Below the pieces are notes generated by a model that made no database searches, had not been told where the DNA came from, and saw only the letters and a list, made by a program, of their open reading frames with translations. Positions 44,651 through 52,916 of a stretch of 64,000 nucleotides of DNA are shown here, piece by piece. Location: the NCBI GenBank assembly GCA_026391315.1, contig JAPLDT010000007.1, positions 1 to 64,000 of the forward strand. The letters are read 5' to 3'. The first letter of the stretch is position 1; every line of letters begins with the position of its first letter. The position numbers and the translations under genes are program-made. The DNA is from Bacteroidia bacterium (GTDB taxonomy: Bacteria; Bacteroidota; Bacteroidia; Bacteroidales; Prolixibacteraceae).

Positions 44651-45459
44651 CTATTTCAATAATTTTCGGTTTTCAACCTCCAATAGTATTTTCATTTGTT
44701 GAATGGCTATGTGGTTCAATTTAATTAGCCGTTCTTTTTGTGGCATGTTCTCATTGATGAATACTGCATTCAAGTTTTCCATATTCGACAGGCAAATTAA
44801 TTCGTTGATGTTTGCATAATCACGAATATTACCTTTTAAATCTGGGTTTGCATCGCGCCATTGTTTTGCTGTAATGCCAAACATTGCTATGTTAAGAACA
44901 TCGGCCTCGTTGGCATATACAATTGATGTTTGTGACGCCGAAAGTTCTTTGGGAATAAGGTTTTGCTTAATTGCATCTGTGTGTATATGATAGTTGAGCT
45001 TTGCCAATTCACGCTTTGCCGACCAACCCAATAGTTTTGTTCCTCTTCCTTGAGCCGTTGAAATTCTTTGACGATATATAATTCGAACTCTACCGAAATC
45101 CAGCTTGCAAATTTGAATGCAATATCTTTATGGGCAAAAGTTCCTCCGTAGCGACCTGATTTCACGATAAAACCAATAGCGCTGGTTGAAGAAACCCACT
45201 TTTGTGGCGACATAGTAAATGCATTTAATCCGGCATCTTTTTTAAACCCCTCGAATTCGAGGGGTTTAAAATTGGGATTGTATAAGGTTTCCCAAATGCC
45301 CAGAAACTCAATGGTATTGCGGTTTCGTATCCAATTGCCTATGACCGCGCTGGTATCATCGGTTTTGAATTTGGCAATATCGGTAAGCGATATGTAGTCG
45401 TTGTCATTAACAGTGATAACCACAACATCGGTATCTTTTACATTAATTTTCTTGCTCAT
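44651..45459 (-). pseudogene. KilA-N domain protein interrupted by one frameshift
   Basis: From ATG 45459 (an open TTG lies two codons upstream) the frame encodes a KilA-N DNA-binding domain (VVVITVNDNDYISLTDIAKFK, SAVIGNWIRNRNTIEFLGIWE, SGRYGGTFAHKDIAFKFASWIS) up to EFQRLKEEEQ. At about 45035 the frame shifts inside an A-run (four A on the coding strand, five would keep frame) and continues as LGWSAKRELAKLNYHIHTDAIK to the stop at 44651. Restored length is about 269 residues. One base decides it, so a sequencing error is possible. Such proteins are phage- or mobile-element-associated. Confidence 0.8.
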
Positions 45460-45550
45460 CTTCAAGCTCCATTTTTACAGGTTCAACAAATTCAACGCCC
45501 CAGACATCGGCCAATATTTTATCGATTTTCTTTTCGGCTACTGATTTCAT
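45443..45550 (-). CDS. Possible 35-residue protein upstream of the KilA-N gene
   Basis: ATG 45550 gives MKSVAEKKIDKILADVWGV, then a strongly acidic end (MELEDEQEN) and a stop that overlaps the KilA-N start by 17 bp. The composition is protein-like and the overlap suggests coupling, but the peptide is very short. It may be the tail of a lost gene, since a stop codon lies just upstream. Confidence 0.35.
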   Translation of the reverse strand: MKSVAEKKIDKILADVWGVEFVEPVKMELEDEQEN

Positions 45551-45627
45551 TTTCTCAAACTTTCCTATTTACGGCGGCTTTTTACTGGAACTGGGAAGTT
45601 ATTTGCGCATGATAAGGAAAGTTGAAT

Positions 45628-45853
45628 TTACATAATATTTCTGAATGTCAAAATATTCAAGAGGCAGTGATTTTGATGAATTTATGGACGGGGAGAATGA
45701 CCCAAAATGAGGCACTTTTTATTACAGGCAAAGCTATTTTTTAGATTTCATCATTCCGTCCGAAAACAAGGTGGCTTGTCTTTTCAAAATTTGTGCACGG
45801 ACGGTTCTCCGATCGTACATTTTTTCTACAAATATGTCGCCCCTACGGGGCTA
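45628..45853. repeat. Direct repeat copy 2 (pairs with 44129-44345)
   Basis: Second copy of the block. It starts with AATTTACATAATATTTCTGAATGTCAAAATATTCA-like sequence, which also resembles 34386-34420 near the MITE, and ends in TTCTACAAATATGTCGCCCCTACGGGGC. Together with copy 1 it brackets the KilA-N/BRO-N remnants. Confidence 0.75.
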
Positions 45854-46216
45854 TATATCTTGAGTATGCAATATTGGTGGCGTCGCGCTAAAGATGCAAA
45901 ATATAACCTTCCAATTGCATGAAAATGAGGTGGTCCCTGAGCTTGTCGAAGGGGTCGAAGGGGTTGAAAGGTGAGAATTAGCTGATATGCTGATGCGATG
46001 ATGAGAAGGATGGCAGAGTTACGCTGCAATATTTCGTAGTCCCGTCAGGGACGACCATTATTGTAGCCCCGGGTGGAGCGGAGCGGAACCCGGGGTATTC
46101 AACACAAATGGAGGGATACAAACGGCAGAAGCAGGCGCAGGTGGATTGGAAGAGGTTAGTCTGGGCAGATTTTGAAATCCAGGCCGATATTGATCATACC
46201 AGCCTGGAAGTAATAT
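45854..46216. repeat. Gene-free stretch with palindromic repeats
   Basis: No gene is seen. It contains GGTCCCTGAGCTTGTCGAAGGGG (45932-45954, continued as GTCGAAGGGGTTGAAAGG), GTCCCGTCAGGGAC (46039-46052), and a hairpin CCCCGGGT...ACCCGGGG (46067-46095). These are typical intergenic repeat units. Confidence 0.7.
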
Positions 46217-46477
46217 CTAATTAATCCTTATTGTTGTAGTGTTACTGCTGTTACAAGGTCTGTAAATTGCGCCTGTTGCAAAGTCAATGACAGCGCCCGG
46301 CCAAAATAACAAGATGTCGGCAACCAATGCGGCGCCCCTGATTTCCCGCGCCGGCTGACCGGCAGCAGGCCTGGTTCTTTGACACTCTGAAACCTGGCCG
46401 CCCAAAAGGGTGGCACAGCTTGATAATAGAGCCACAATGGTTAAAACTGCCAGGGCATTGAAAATTCTCTTCTTCAT
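46217..46477 (-). CDS. Small conserved lipoprotein
   Basis: 86 residues. Signal with lipobox LLSSC followed by ATLLGGQVSECQRTRPA, an IRGAALVADILLFWPGAVIDFATGAIYRPC hydrophobic central stretch, and a polar end. This resembles small lipoproteins widespread in Bacteroidota, whose function is unknown. Two Cys in the mature part (QVSEC, YRPC) could form a disulfide. Confidence 0.75.
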   Translation of the reverse strand: MKKRIFNALAVLTIVALLSSCATLLGGQVSECQRTRPAAGQPAREIRGAALVADILLFWPGAVIDFATGAIYRPCNSSNTTTIRIN

Positions 46478-46508
46478 TCTACTTGATTTTAATAAAACTT
46501 CATTTTGA

Positions 46509-46880
46509 TTAATACGTTGTTTTGATGATTGCCGTTTTTGAAATCAAATCATGCAAGCCTCTTTTATACAATAGATAAGACAATATATCCAATGGGATGA
46601 ACCGCATGAGCGTTCTGCAACCTATTCTAAAAAGGAAATTATTTTTATTCCCGGTTGTCGATACCAACCGGGTTTTGGTTATCATTTTACCTGGCGTCTG
46701 TCCCTTAACAGATTCAAATACAAAATAGTACAAAAAGAATGCTAAAATCGAAATCCATTTTACCTCTTCTTCAGGAATCACATCAATAAAAACAATAAAA
46801 AAAATCCATAACAAAGCAAAATAGATGCTTGTGTCCAAAAGAAAATTCACGAAACGTAAAGTTTGTCCTGCAAAATTCAT
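46509..46880 (-). CDS. RDD family membrane protein
   Basis: 123 residues. Begins MNFAGQTLRFVNFLLDTSIYF, where the RDD triad appears as R-x3-N-x2-L-D; two or three hydrophobic helices follow, with GQTPGKMITKTRLVS, the characteristic Q-T-P-G-K motif after the second TM. RDD proteins are small inner-membrane proteins of uncertain (possibly Na+/H+ antiport) function. Probably co-transcribed with the downstream small lipoprotein gene (31 bp gap). Confidence 0.85.
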   Translation of the reverse strand: MNFAGQTLRFVNFLLDTSIYFALLWIFFIVFIDVIPEEEVKWISILAFFLYYFVFESVKGQTPGKMITKTRLVSTTGNKNNFLFRIGCRTLMRFIPLDILSYLLYKRGLHDLISKTAIIKTTY

Positions 46881-47287
46881 ACGTAAATATCATTGTTAAA
46901 TAATTGAATATCAAATCGTACGTATGGAACTCGCAAAAAGCATTTACATCGCCTTTTGTGAGCAAAGCCCATGCTCGTTTCATAAGTGAATAATTTGTTC
47001 TATTTGTCAGATGGAATTAATCGTATTTTCACTCCATTGATCTTCGATTACATTCGATCGTAAGGTTAGGTCTCTCTTAATTCGTCCAGTCAAAGATAAT
47101 GTTTTTATCTTGATTTATGGTCTTCGAATAGAAAAGTTATGTTCTATAGAATCTTTATTATTCACTATCCAGACATACACTGAGCATGCACTTTATGCCA
47201 AATGTGAGCACGCCAAAGAGTCTTTCCCTGCCTAATTTCCACATTTCCCCCTTCGGCTACGCTCAGGGACCGGTTCTCATTTCCACA
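46881..47287. other. Gene-free region
   Basis: No convincing gene. It contains an ACGTA...CGTACGTA near-repeat (46880-46924), AT-rich sequence with TTGAATATCAAAT similar to the 34400 region, and an element CCCTTCGGCTACGCTCAGGGACCGG (47248-47272). Confidence 0.6.
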
Positions 47288-48019
47288 TTATTTCAAAAAC
47301 TTCTCCCTCTTTTGCAAATTGGTCAGGCCTCCAAGGAGGAAAACAACGCTGCCAATGCTCAGAAATATGCGGTTCTTTTGCGAGATCTGTGCCCATACCA
47401 TTTCGTTCATCCGTTGGGGAATGCTGTAGGGATTGTGAAAAACATTCCACTGTGTATTTGCGAGCATATCGCCCATAAAGATCAGAAAAACGCCGATCAG
47501 GATCATCACCACTGCGGTTCCGTTCCCGTTTTTCACGACAGTGGAAATCAAAAACGCCAGACACCCCAGGAAGAAGACGGGGAACATCAGTTGAAACGAC
47601 ATGTTAAAAACGGGAAAGGGAGTCAGGCCAAAATAGCCAAACCAGCAAAAGACATAAAGGATTGCCCAGGTAAGCAGGAAGATCATCAACAGTCGTATCA
47701 GCCAAACTTTGTAACGATAATCCGGGATACCAAAAAGGATTTCGAGAATCCTGGAGTCTGCATCATTCTGTATCCCAAATACGGTAGGGTAGAAGACGAG
47801 CAAAATTCCCGGAAAGAAAAGGATCGAATATACGTCTGAAGAGTTTAGGGACGGATTCTTAAATACCAATTGGATAGAGAGTAAAATATAAAAAACCAAC
47901 GAAGCAAGCACGAACCAGAAGAAACGACCTGCAAAAATGATCTTCAGGTTGTACCGGGCCATTTTCAGCACCAAATCAGTTCTATTCTTCAGTTTACTTT
48001 TCCAAATTGCGTTATCCAT
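47288..48019 (-). CDS. ABC-2 type permease subunit
   Basis: 243 residues with six predicted TM segments: an amphipathic N-terminus (LVLKMARYNLKIIFAGRFFWFVLASLVFY), then NDADSRILEILFGIPDYRYKVWLIRLLMIFLLTWAI, a pattern of ABC-2 permeases (the E-I/F-P coupling region). Last gene of the export operon, 142 bp after the RND-ABC fusion gene; the ATPase domain in that fusion protein is its likely partner, as no separate ATPase gene is adjacent. Substrate unknown. Confidence 0.82.
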   Translation of the reverse strand: MDNAIWKSKLKNRTDLVLKMARYNLKIIFAGRFFWFVLASLVFYILLSIQLVFKNPSLNSSDVYSILFFPGILLVFYPTVFGIQNDADSRILEILFGIPDYRYKVWLIRLLMIFLLTWAILYVFCWFGYFGLTPFPVFNMSFQLMFPVFFLGCLAFLISTVVKNGNGTAVVMILIGVFLIFMGDMLANTQWNVFHNPYSIPQRMNEMVWAQISQKNRIFLSIGSVVFLLGGLTNLQKREKFLK

Positions 48020-48055
48020 TTCGCTTTTATATCAAATATTGTTCAATTAATCAAT

Positions 48056-48170
48056 AAGTTATGAGTTATGAGTGAGGAGTTATAATGCCCACTATCGAAA
48101 TTACAGGTAAATCTCATAACTCATATCTATAACTCATATCTCATAACTCATAACTCATATCTCATATCTT
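48056..48170. repeat. CTCATAA/CTCATAT heptad array with inverted left arm
   Basis: Between the fusion gene and the last permease gene. Left arm AAGTTATGAGTTATGAG (48056-48072) faces a tandem array of CTCATAA/CTCATAT heptads (about eight, 48112-48168). Same family as 16414-16588. It is within the operon, so it could modulate downstream expression through a hairpin. Confidence 0.75.
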
Positions 48171-51100
48171 CTTCCTAAATCCTTTCAGTATGCACAAATA
48201 TGCTTCTTCCAGCACCGGTTTGACGACGATAGCGTCTTCAGTCGGTTTTTCTATGGAAAGGAAACGCATTTTGATCATTTCACCGTCGCGCATGTGGTGA
48301 ATGACGCGTTCTTTCATCGGGAAGGAGTCAAACTCCCTGGCTGGGATGCTAAACTGCCAGACAAATCCCTCGGCAAGCTTCACCATGTCGTTCGGGTGAC
48401 CCACATAACACAGTTCACCGCGGTTGACTACCGCTACCTGGTTACAGGAGCTCGAAATATCCTCTATAATGTGGGTAGAGAATATTACGATGCGTTCGCG
48501 GCTCAGTTCGACCAGAAGGTTCCTGAAGCGGATTCTTTCACGTGGATCCAAACCGGCTGTCGGCTCATCGACCACCAGAATGCGCGGCAGATGCAGCAGA
48601 ATCTGGGCAATACCCATCCGTTGTTTCATACCGCCAGAGAAACCGCCAATCTTTTCGTCTTTACGGTCCCACAGATGAACGGAGCTGAGGCAATATTCGA
48701 TCCGTTTATCCCTGGTCGGACCATGTGTCAATCCTTTCAGGATGGCCTGATAATCCAGGAATTCGTAGGCAGACATATTTTCATAGGTGCCAAACTCCTG
48801 TGGCAGGTAGCCAATCAAGCCCTGCAACTCTTCCCGTTTCTCCTGGGTGTCGATGCCGTTGATCCAGACCTTGCCATAGCTTTGTTCGTAGATACCGCAA
48901 ATTACCCGCATCATGGTTGATTTACCGGCACCGTTGGGTCCGAGTAAACCGATCATACCGGTATTGATTTCCAGTGAAACGCCCCTGAGTGCCTTAAACG
49001 GATCTCTTTTGCGCCCAATCACAGGCATCTGCTCAACCAATTTGTAGAAGGTCCTACGGATACCCGCAAACCTGCCTTTCAAACGTTCGATGTTGATGTT
49101 TTCGCGGTATAGTCTTTTGGCAGTAGTATCCACCGATAGGATAAAGTACCAGATTACGCCAAGTATAGCAACTGTTACCACCTTTTCCCATCTAAAATAA
49201 AAGAATACCAGAATGGGAATCGGATAACCCCAATAGATCAGTTGATATCCAAGTTTTGCGAATTTGTCCATCCACTTCCTGCCATCCTTTTCGGCCCTGT
49301 AAATGAGGTACTCGGAAACCGGACTCCACATGCTCATCATCATCAGGTAAATCAGAACGGCGAATATGATGGTGTACATACCGTTTTGAAGATAGAAGAA
49401 GGTAAAATAGAACATGAAGCCAAGTAAAGGAATCTGCCAGATAAAGAGATCGAAGTCTTTTAACTTGCGGAAATATTTAAGTTGACCAGCCCGCTCACGG
49501 ATATTTCTGTTCCCTTTCCATTCCCTGGCAAACCTGCTTCCCCAGTCGTATATTTTAACAAGGCTCGCGATTTTGATGGTTATTTGCTGAGCCGGATCAA
49601 TCACTGTCTCTTTTGCTTTGCGCAAACTGTTCATGATAAACCAGATTCCACCGGGTACAACGATGACAAGCGCTATCATATCCAGCATCTTCCACATAAA
49701 ATCATCTACCTTGTAGTAAACGAGCAGAATACCGCTCACCAACAGGATCCCCTGCGTCACTTTCAATTTCCAGTTCAGTCCTCTCATCCAGTTAAGGGAT
49801 GTTTCGAGACCAGAGTAGAAAGTTGGAATAAATACAAGGGTGAGCAGGGTACTCAGGCTCAATCCCCCAATGACCGTGATGGCAAATGGCGCCCCGATTG
49901 CGCCGACATATTCATTATCGCCCATGGCGAGGGGAAGCATGGCGGCTATGGTAGCAATGGCCGTAATAAGTATTGGACGAAGCCTCGACATACCGGCCAT
50001 CATCAGCGCACGGTTTTTACGGTATCCGCGTTTGCGAAGAATTTGGGTATAATCTATCAGGATGATACCGTTGTTCACAACCACCCCGATTAAGATCAAA
50101 AATCCGATCAGGGTATTGGCGTTGAAGAGCGAATTGTGGGTGAAAATTAATCCAAGGAATGAGCCGATTGCCGCAAGCGGGATGGAGAACATCAACACAA
50201 ACGGAGTGGTAACCGACTCAAAAACGGATGCTAAAATCATAAATATCAGGAAGAAGGCAGCAAAAATCAGGAAGTAAAAATCCTTAAGTGTATCTTCTTC
50301 GTGTATAACCTGAATGGCAATGCCAGAAGGCATATTGTAACTTTCAACGATCTTATCAACCTCTGCACGGTAAGATTCCAAAAGATCTTTTGAATCCTGC
50401 GCTGCAGCCACAAATTGGTAGCGAACCTCAATTTGTTTTTCCTGGTTTACCCGTGTAATATTGGCATAGCCGGATGAAAGTACCACATCGCTTATGTTTT
50501 GAAGGTCATGAAACGCCCCTTTTGAGTCTGCAATAGGCAACGTTCTAAGTTCAAATGCCGATTTATTCCTTTTGGCCTCTTCTGCAGTCTGACCTTTCTT
50601 AGGCATCTCTTTGATGGTGATGTCGTATTGATCGTTGCCCTGCTTGAAGGGGATATTGGTGGAAATTTCCTTGCTGAAAGAGTTCAGCTCACTGGCAATA
50701 CTGTTTAGTGAAACATCATAGGCGTTCATCAAAAGCGGATGAAATGCCAGGTGTACTTCGGGCCGGTTGTTGGAAAAACTGACACGAACATTTCTCATGG
50801 ATTCCAGACTCTCTAAAAAGTACTGTAAATCCGATGCTACATTCTTCATCACATCGAAGTCCTGACCTTTGATCAGGATACGTTCCTGGTTTGACCCAAC
50901 ACCCATCATGGACATGAAATTACCTGATCCTGAATTGCCTATGCCCATACTTCCGGTACTTCCTCCGGTTGAAGAGGCATCGGCCATATCTATGGTTCCG
51001 CCAGGGACGTCAAGTGTTTTGTTCGTCACCTCATCACGAATCTGTGCAATCGAACGTTTTTTGATTTTCTGGAAATCCTCCTTCAGTTCGACCATAACGC

Positions 51101-52898
51101 TGGCACTCTCCACCTGTATGTTGCTGGTAACGTCTTTGATTTCCTCAATGCCTTTGATCCTGTTTTCAATCTCACTGACGACTTTGTCGCTTGATTCGAT
51201 GGTTGACCCGGAGGGCAAAGTCACATTGATACGGAAGGCGTTTGTCGTGACTTCCTTCTGGGTACTTATACTTGTTGCCAGACAGATAAAAATCGTTACA
51301 AAAAAGACGACAAGCGCCCCAACGATGGTTTGAGTCGGTTTTCTCAACGAATATTTTAAGATCATGACATAGGCCTGAACAGGCTTATTGCGAGTCGAAA
51401 CCTGTGTAAATTCCATACTTCCTCCCGCTTTCTTTTTCAGGAAAGCGTAGGCCAGCATAGGAACCAACAGCATGGCTACAGCAAGTGAAACCAAAAGCGT
51501 TGATATGATGGAGATCCCAACATTCTTACCAAGCAGCTTAATCAGGAAATTATCCGAAAAAAGAAACGGCAGGAAGATGGTTGTTGTGGTCATTGTAGCC
51601 GCGATCACAGAACGCCAAACCTCAGAAGTTCCCTGGATTACTGCATCCCGTGGAGATTTGCCCGTGGCCCGCAGTCGGTAGATATTTTCGAGTACCACCA
51701 CACTGTTATCGAGCAATATTCCTACCGCCAAAGCCATTCCCACCAGTGTGAGGCTGTTGATTGTCACATCCGAATAATAGAAGAAGTTGAAGGCCGTAAG
51801 TACCGAAATAGGAATGGCCAACGCTATAATCGAAACGAGTTGAATATTTTTCAGGAATATCCAAAGAACGAAGATAGCTAGCAGCGCTCCAACAAGCGCC
51901 AATTCACCAATCTGGTTCAGGTTTTTAGACATTGTATCGGCAGCATTGTTCTGAACTGTAATCTCAATTTCTTTCGATGCAAGTTCTTTGTTCAATTTGT
52001 CGATAACCGCCAGCGTTTTTTGGGAAAGTTCTATCAGATTGGATTGGGCATCGTTGACCAGTGTAATTGACACGGCATCTTTTCCGTTTACCCTTGAATA
52101 GGAGGTAACTTCTTTCGTTCCGTAATAAACTTTGGCAACATCTTTGAGCAAGATTGGGCCATTTGCTATCACCAGGTTTTCCAGCTGGGAGAGGTCATCG
52201 TATTCAGAAGTAATCTGTACTGTATATTTCAGGTTTGAACCATAGACATCGCCAGCATATGCCCGGGTACGGTAATTTTGAGATATCTTGCTTCTTATGG
52301 TGTTAGAAGTAATTTTGTATGCATTACAAACCTCATCATCCAATTGTATTTCAATTGTTTTCTCGTGACCCCCAAAGATGTTTATGCCAGCAATGCCGTC
52401 TATGTTTTGGAGATCGGGTTTAATTTTCAAGTCGGTCACGTTCCGGACCTGATCAATTCCACCGGTTCCCCGAACCTGCAACTGCATGAACTGTTTGTTT
52501 ACCTGATTAAGGTCAACTTTGACCACAGTTACGGTAAATTGGGTCGGAATTGAAGACTTGATCTCACTGATCTTCTCCTGTAGTTTGAGGTAAGTATATT
52601 TGAAATTGACCTTTTTGTTAAATTGGACCATGATCGTTCCCCGTCTCGACTGGCAGGAGGATTCCATGTCTTCGATTCCCTGCAGCGTACCAATGGCTCC
52701 TTCGATCGGGATGATGGCCTGACTTTCCATGAATTTCGGGTCAACCTCCTGCTGGCTCGATACCTGAACGTAAAGCATGGGTAATTCGGCATTGGGGAAG
52801 AGTTCCATGGAAAGGTTTTTCCAGGAAACATATCCCATCATGCTTAGCCCAATGAAGAGCATGCTGATCAGTATTTTTCTTTTTATAATGAAGTCCAT
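48162..52898 (-). CDS. Fusion of an RND efflux pump and an ABC transporter ATPase
   Basis: 1578 residues in one uninterrupted frame. Residues 1-1037 are a complete HAE1-type RND pump: TM1, porter loops, TM2-6 with GILLDNSVVVLENI (TM4 Asp, then Asn, about 398), second loop, TM8-12 with VVNNGIILIDY (about 940). Residues 1038-1300 are an added linker with about six hydrophobic segments (near 1048, 1071, 1152, 1174, 1220, 1240). Residues about 1295-1578 are a complete ABC ATPase: Walker A GPNGAGKST (1320), signature GFSGGMKQR (1419), Walker B ILVVDEP (1440), His loop STH (1474). Such a proton-driven pump plus ATPase in one chain is highly unusual. Starts 18 bp after the second RND gene. Confidence 0.93.
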   Translation of the reverse strand: MDFIIKRKILISMLFIGLSMMGYVSWKNLSMELFPNAELPMLYVQVSSQQEVDPKFMESQAIIPIEGAIGTLQGIEDMESSCQSRRGTIMVQFNKKVNFKYTYLKLQEKISEIKSSIPTQFTVTVVKVDLNQVNKQFMQLQVRGTGGIDQVRNVTDLKIKPDLQNIDGIAGINIFGGHEKTIEIQLDDEVCNAYKITSNTIRSKISQNYRTRAYAGDVYGSNLKYTVQITSEYDDLSQLENLVIANGPILLKDVAKVYYGTKEVTSYSRVNGKDAVSITLVNDAQSNLIELSQKTLAVIDKLNKELASKEIEITVQNNAADTMSKNLNQIGELALVGALLAIFVLWIFLKNIQLVSIIALAIPISVLTAFNFFYYSDVTINSLTLVGMALAVGILLDNSVVVLENIYRLRATGKSPRDAVIQGTSEVWRSVIAATMTTTTIFLPFLFSDNFLIKLLGKNVGISIISTLLVSLAVAMLLVPMLAYAFLKKKAGGSMEFTQVSTRNKPVQAYVMILKYSLRKPTQTIVGALVVFFVTIFICLATSISTQKEVTTNAFRINVTLPSGSTIESSDKVVSEIENRIKGIEEIKDVTSNIQVESASVMVELKEDFQKIKKRSIAQIRDEVTNKTLDVPGGTIDMADASSTGGSTGSMGIGNSGSGNFMSMMGVGSNQERILIKGQDFDVMKNVASDLQYFLESLESMRNVRVSFSNNRPEVHLAFHPLLMNAYDVSLNSIASELNSFSKEISTNIPFKQGNDQYDITIKEMPKKGQTAEEAKRNKSAFELRTLPIADSKGAFHDLQNISDVVLSSGYANITRVNQEKQIEVRYQFVAAAQDSKDLLESYRAEVDKIVESYNMPSGIAIQVIHEEDTLKDFYFLIFAAFFLIFMILASVFESVTTPFVLMFSIPLAAIGSFLGLIFTHNSLFNANTLIGFLILIGVVVNNGIILIDYTQILRKRGYRKNRALMMAGMSRLRPILITAIATIAAMLPLAMGDNEYVGAIGAPFAITVIGGLSLSTLLTLVFIPTFYSGLETSLNWMRGLNWKLKVTQGILLVSGILLVYYKVDDFMWKMLDMIALVIVVPGGIWFIMNSLRKAKETVIDPAQQITIKIASLVKIYDWGSRFAREWKGNRNIRERAGQLKYFRKLKDFDLFIWQIPLLGFMFYFTFFYLQNGMYTIIFAVLIYLMMMSMWSPVSEYLIYRAEKDGRKWMDKFAKLGYQLIYWGYPIPILVFFYFRWEKVVTVAILGVIWYFILSVDTTAKRLYRENINIERLKGRFAGIRRTFYKLVEQMPVIGRKRDPFKALRGVSLEINTGMIGLLGPNGAGKSTMMRVICGIYEQSYGKVWINGIDTQEKREELQGLIGYLPQEFGTYENMSAYEFLDYQAILKGLTHGPTRDKRIEYCLSSVHLWDRKDEKIGGFSGGMKQRMGIAQILLHLPRILVVDEPTAGLDPRERIRFRNLLVELSRERIVIFSTHIIEDISSSCNQVAVVNRGELCYVGHPNDMVKLAEGFVWQFSIPAREFDSFPMKERVIHHMRDGEMIKMRFLSIEKPTEDAIVVKPVLEEAYLCILKGFRKKI

Positions 52899-52916
52899 CC
52901 GTTCAAAATTGTTGGT

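Noticed and set aside
45707-45922. 71-codon plus-strand frame in direct repeat copy 2
   Set aside because: It consists of repeat DNA, which is also present at 44214 without a matching long frame.
46783-46983. 66-codon minus-strand frame overlapping the RDD gene start
   Set aside because: It runs through the RDD gene in another frame, has an odd Phe-rich composition and no motif.
47186-47839. 217-codon plus-strand frame opposite the last permease
   Set aside because: Antisense shadow: Gln/His/Lys-rich nonsense-like protein, while the minus strand encodes a clear ABC-2 permease.
49482-50093. 203-codon plus-strand frame within the RND-ABC fusion gene
   Set aside because: Antisense shadow of a long coding region.
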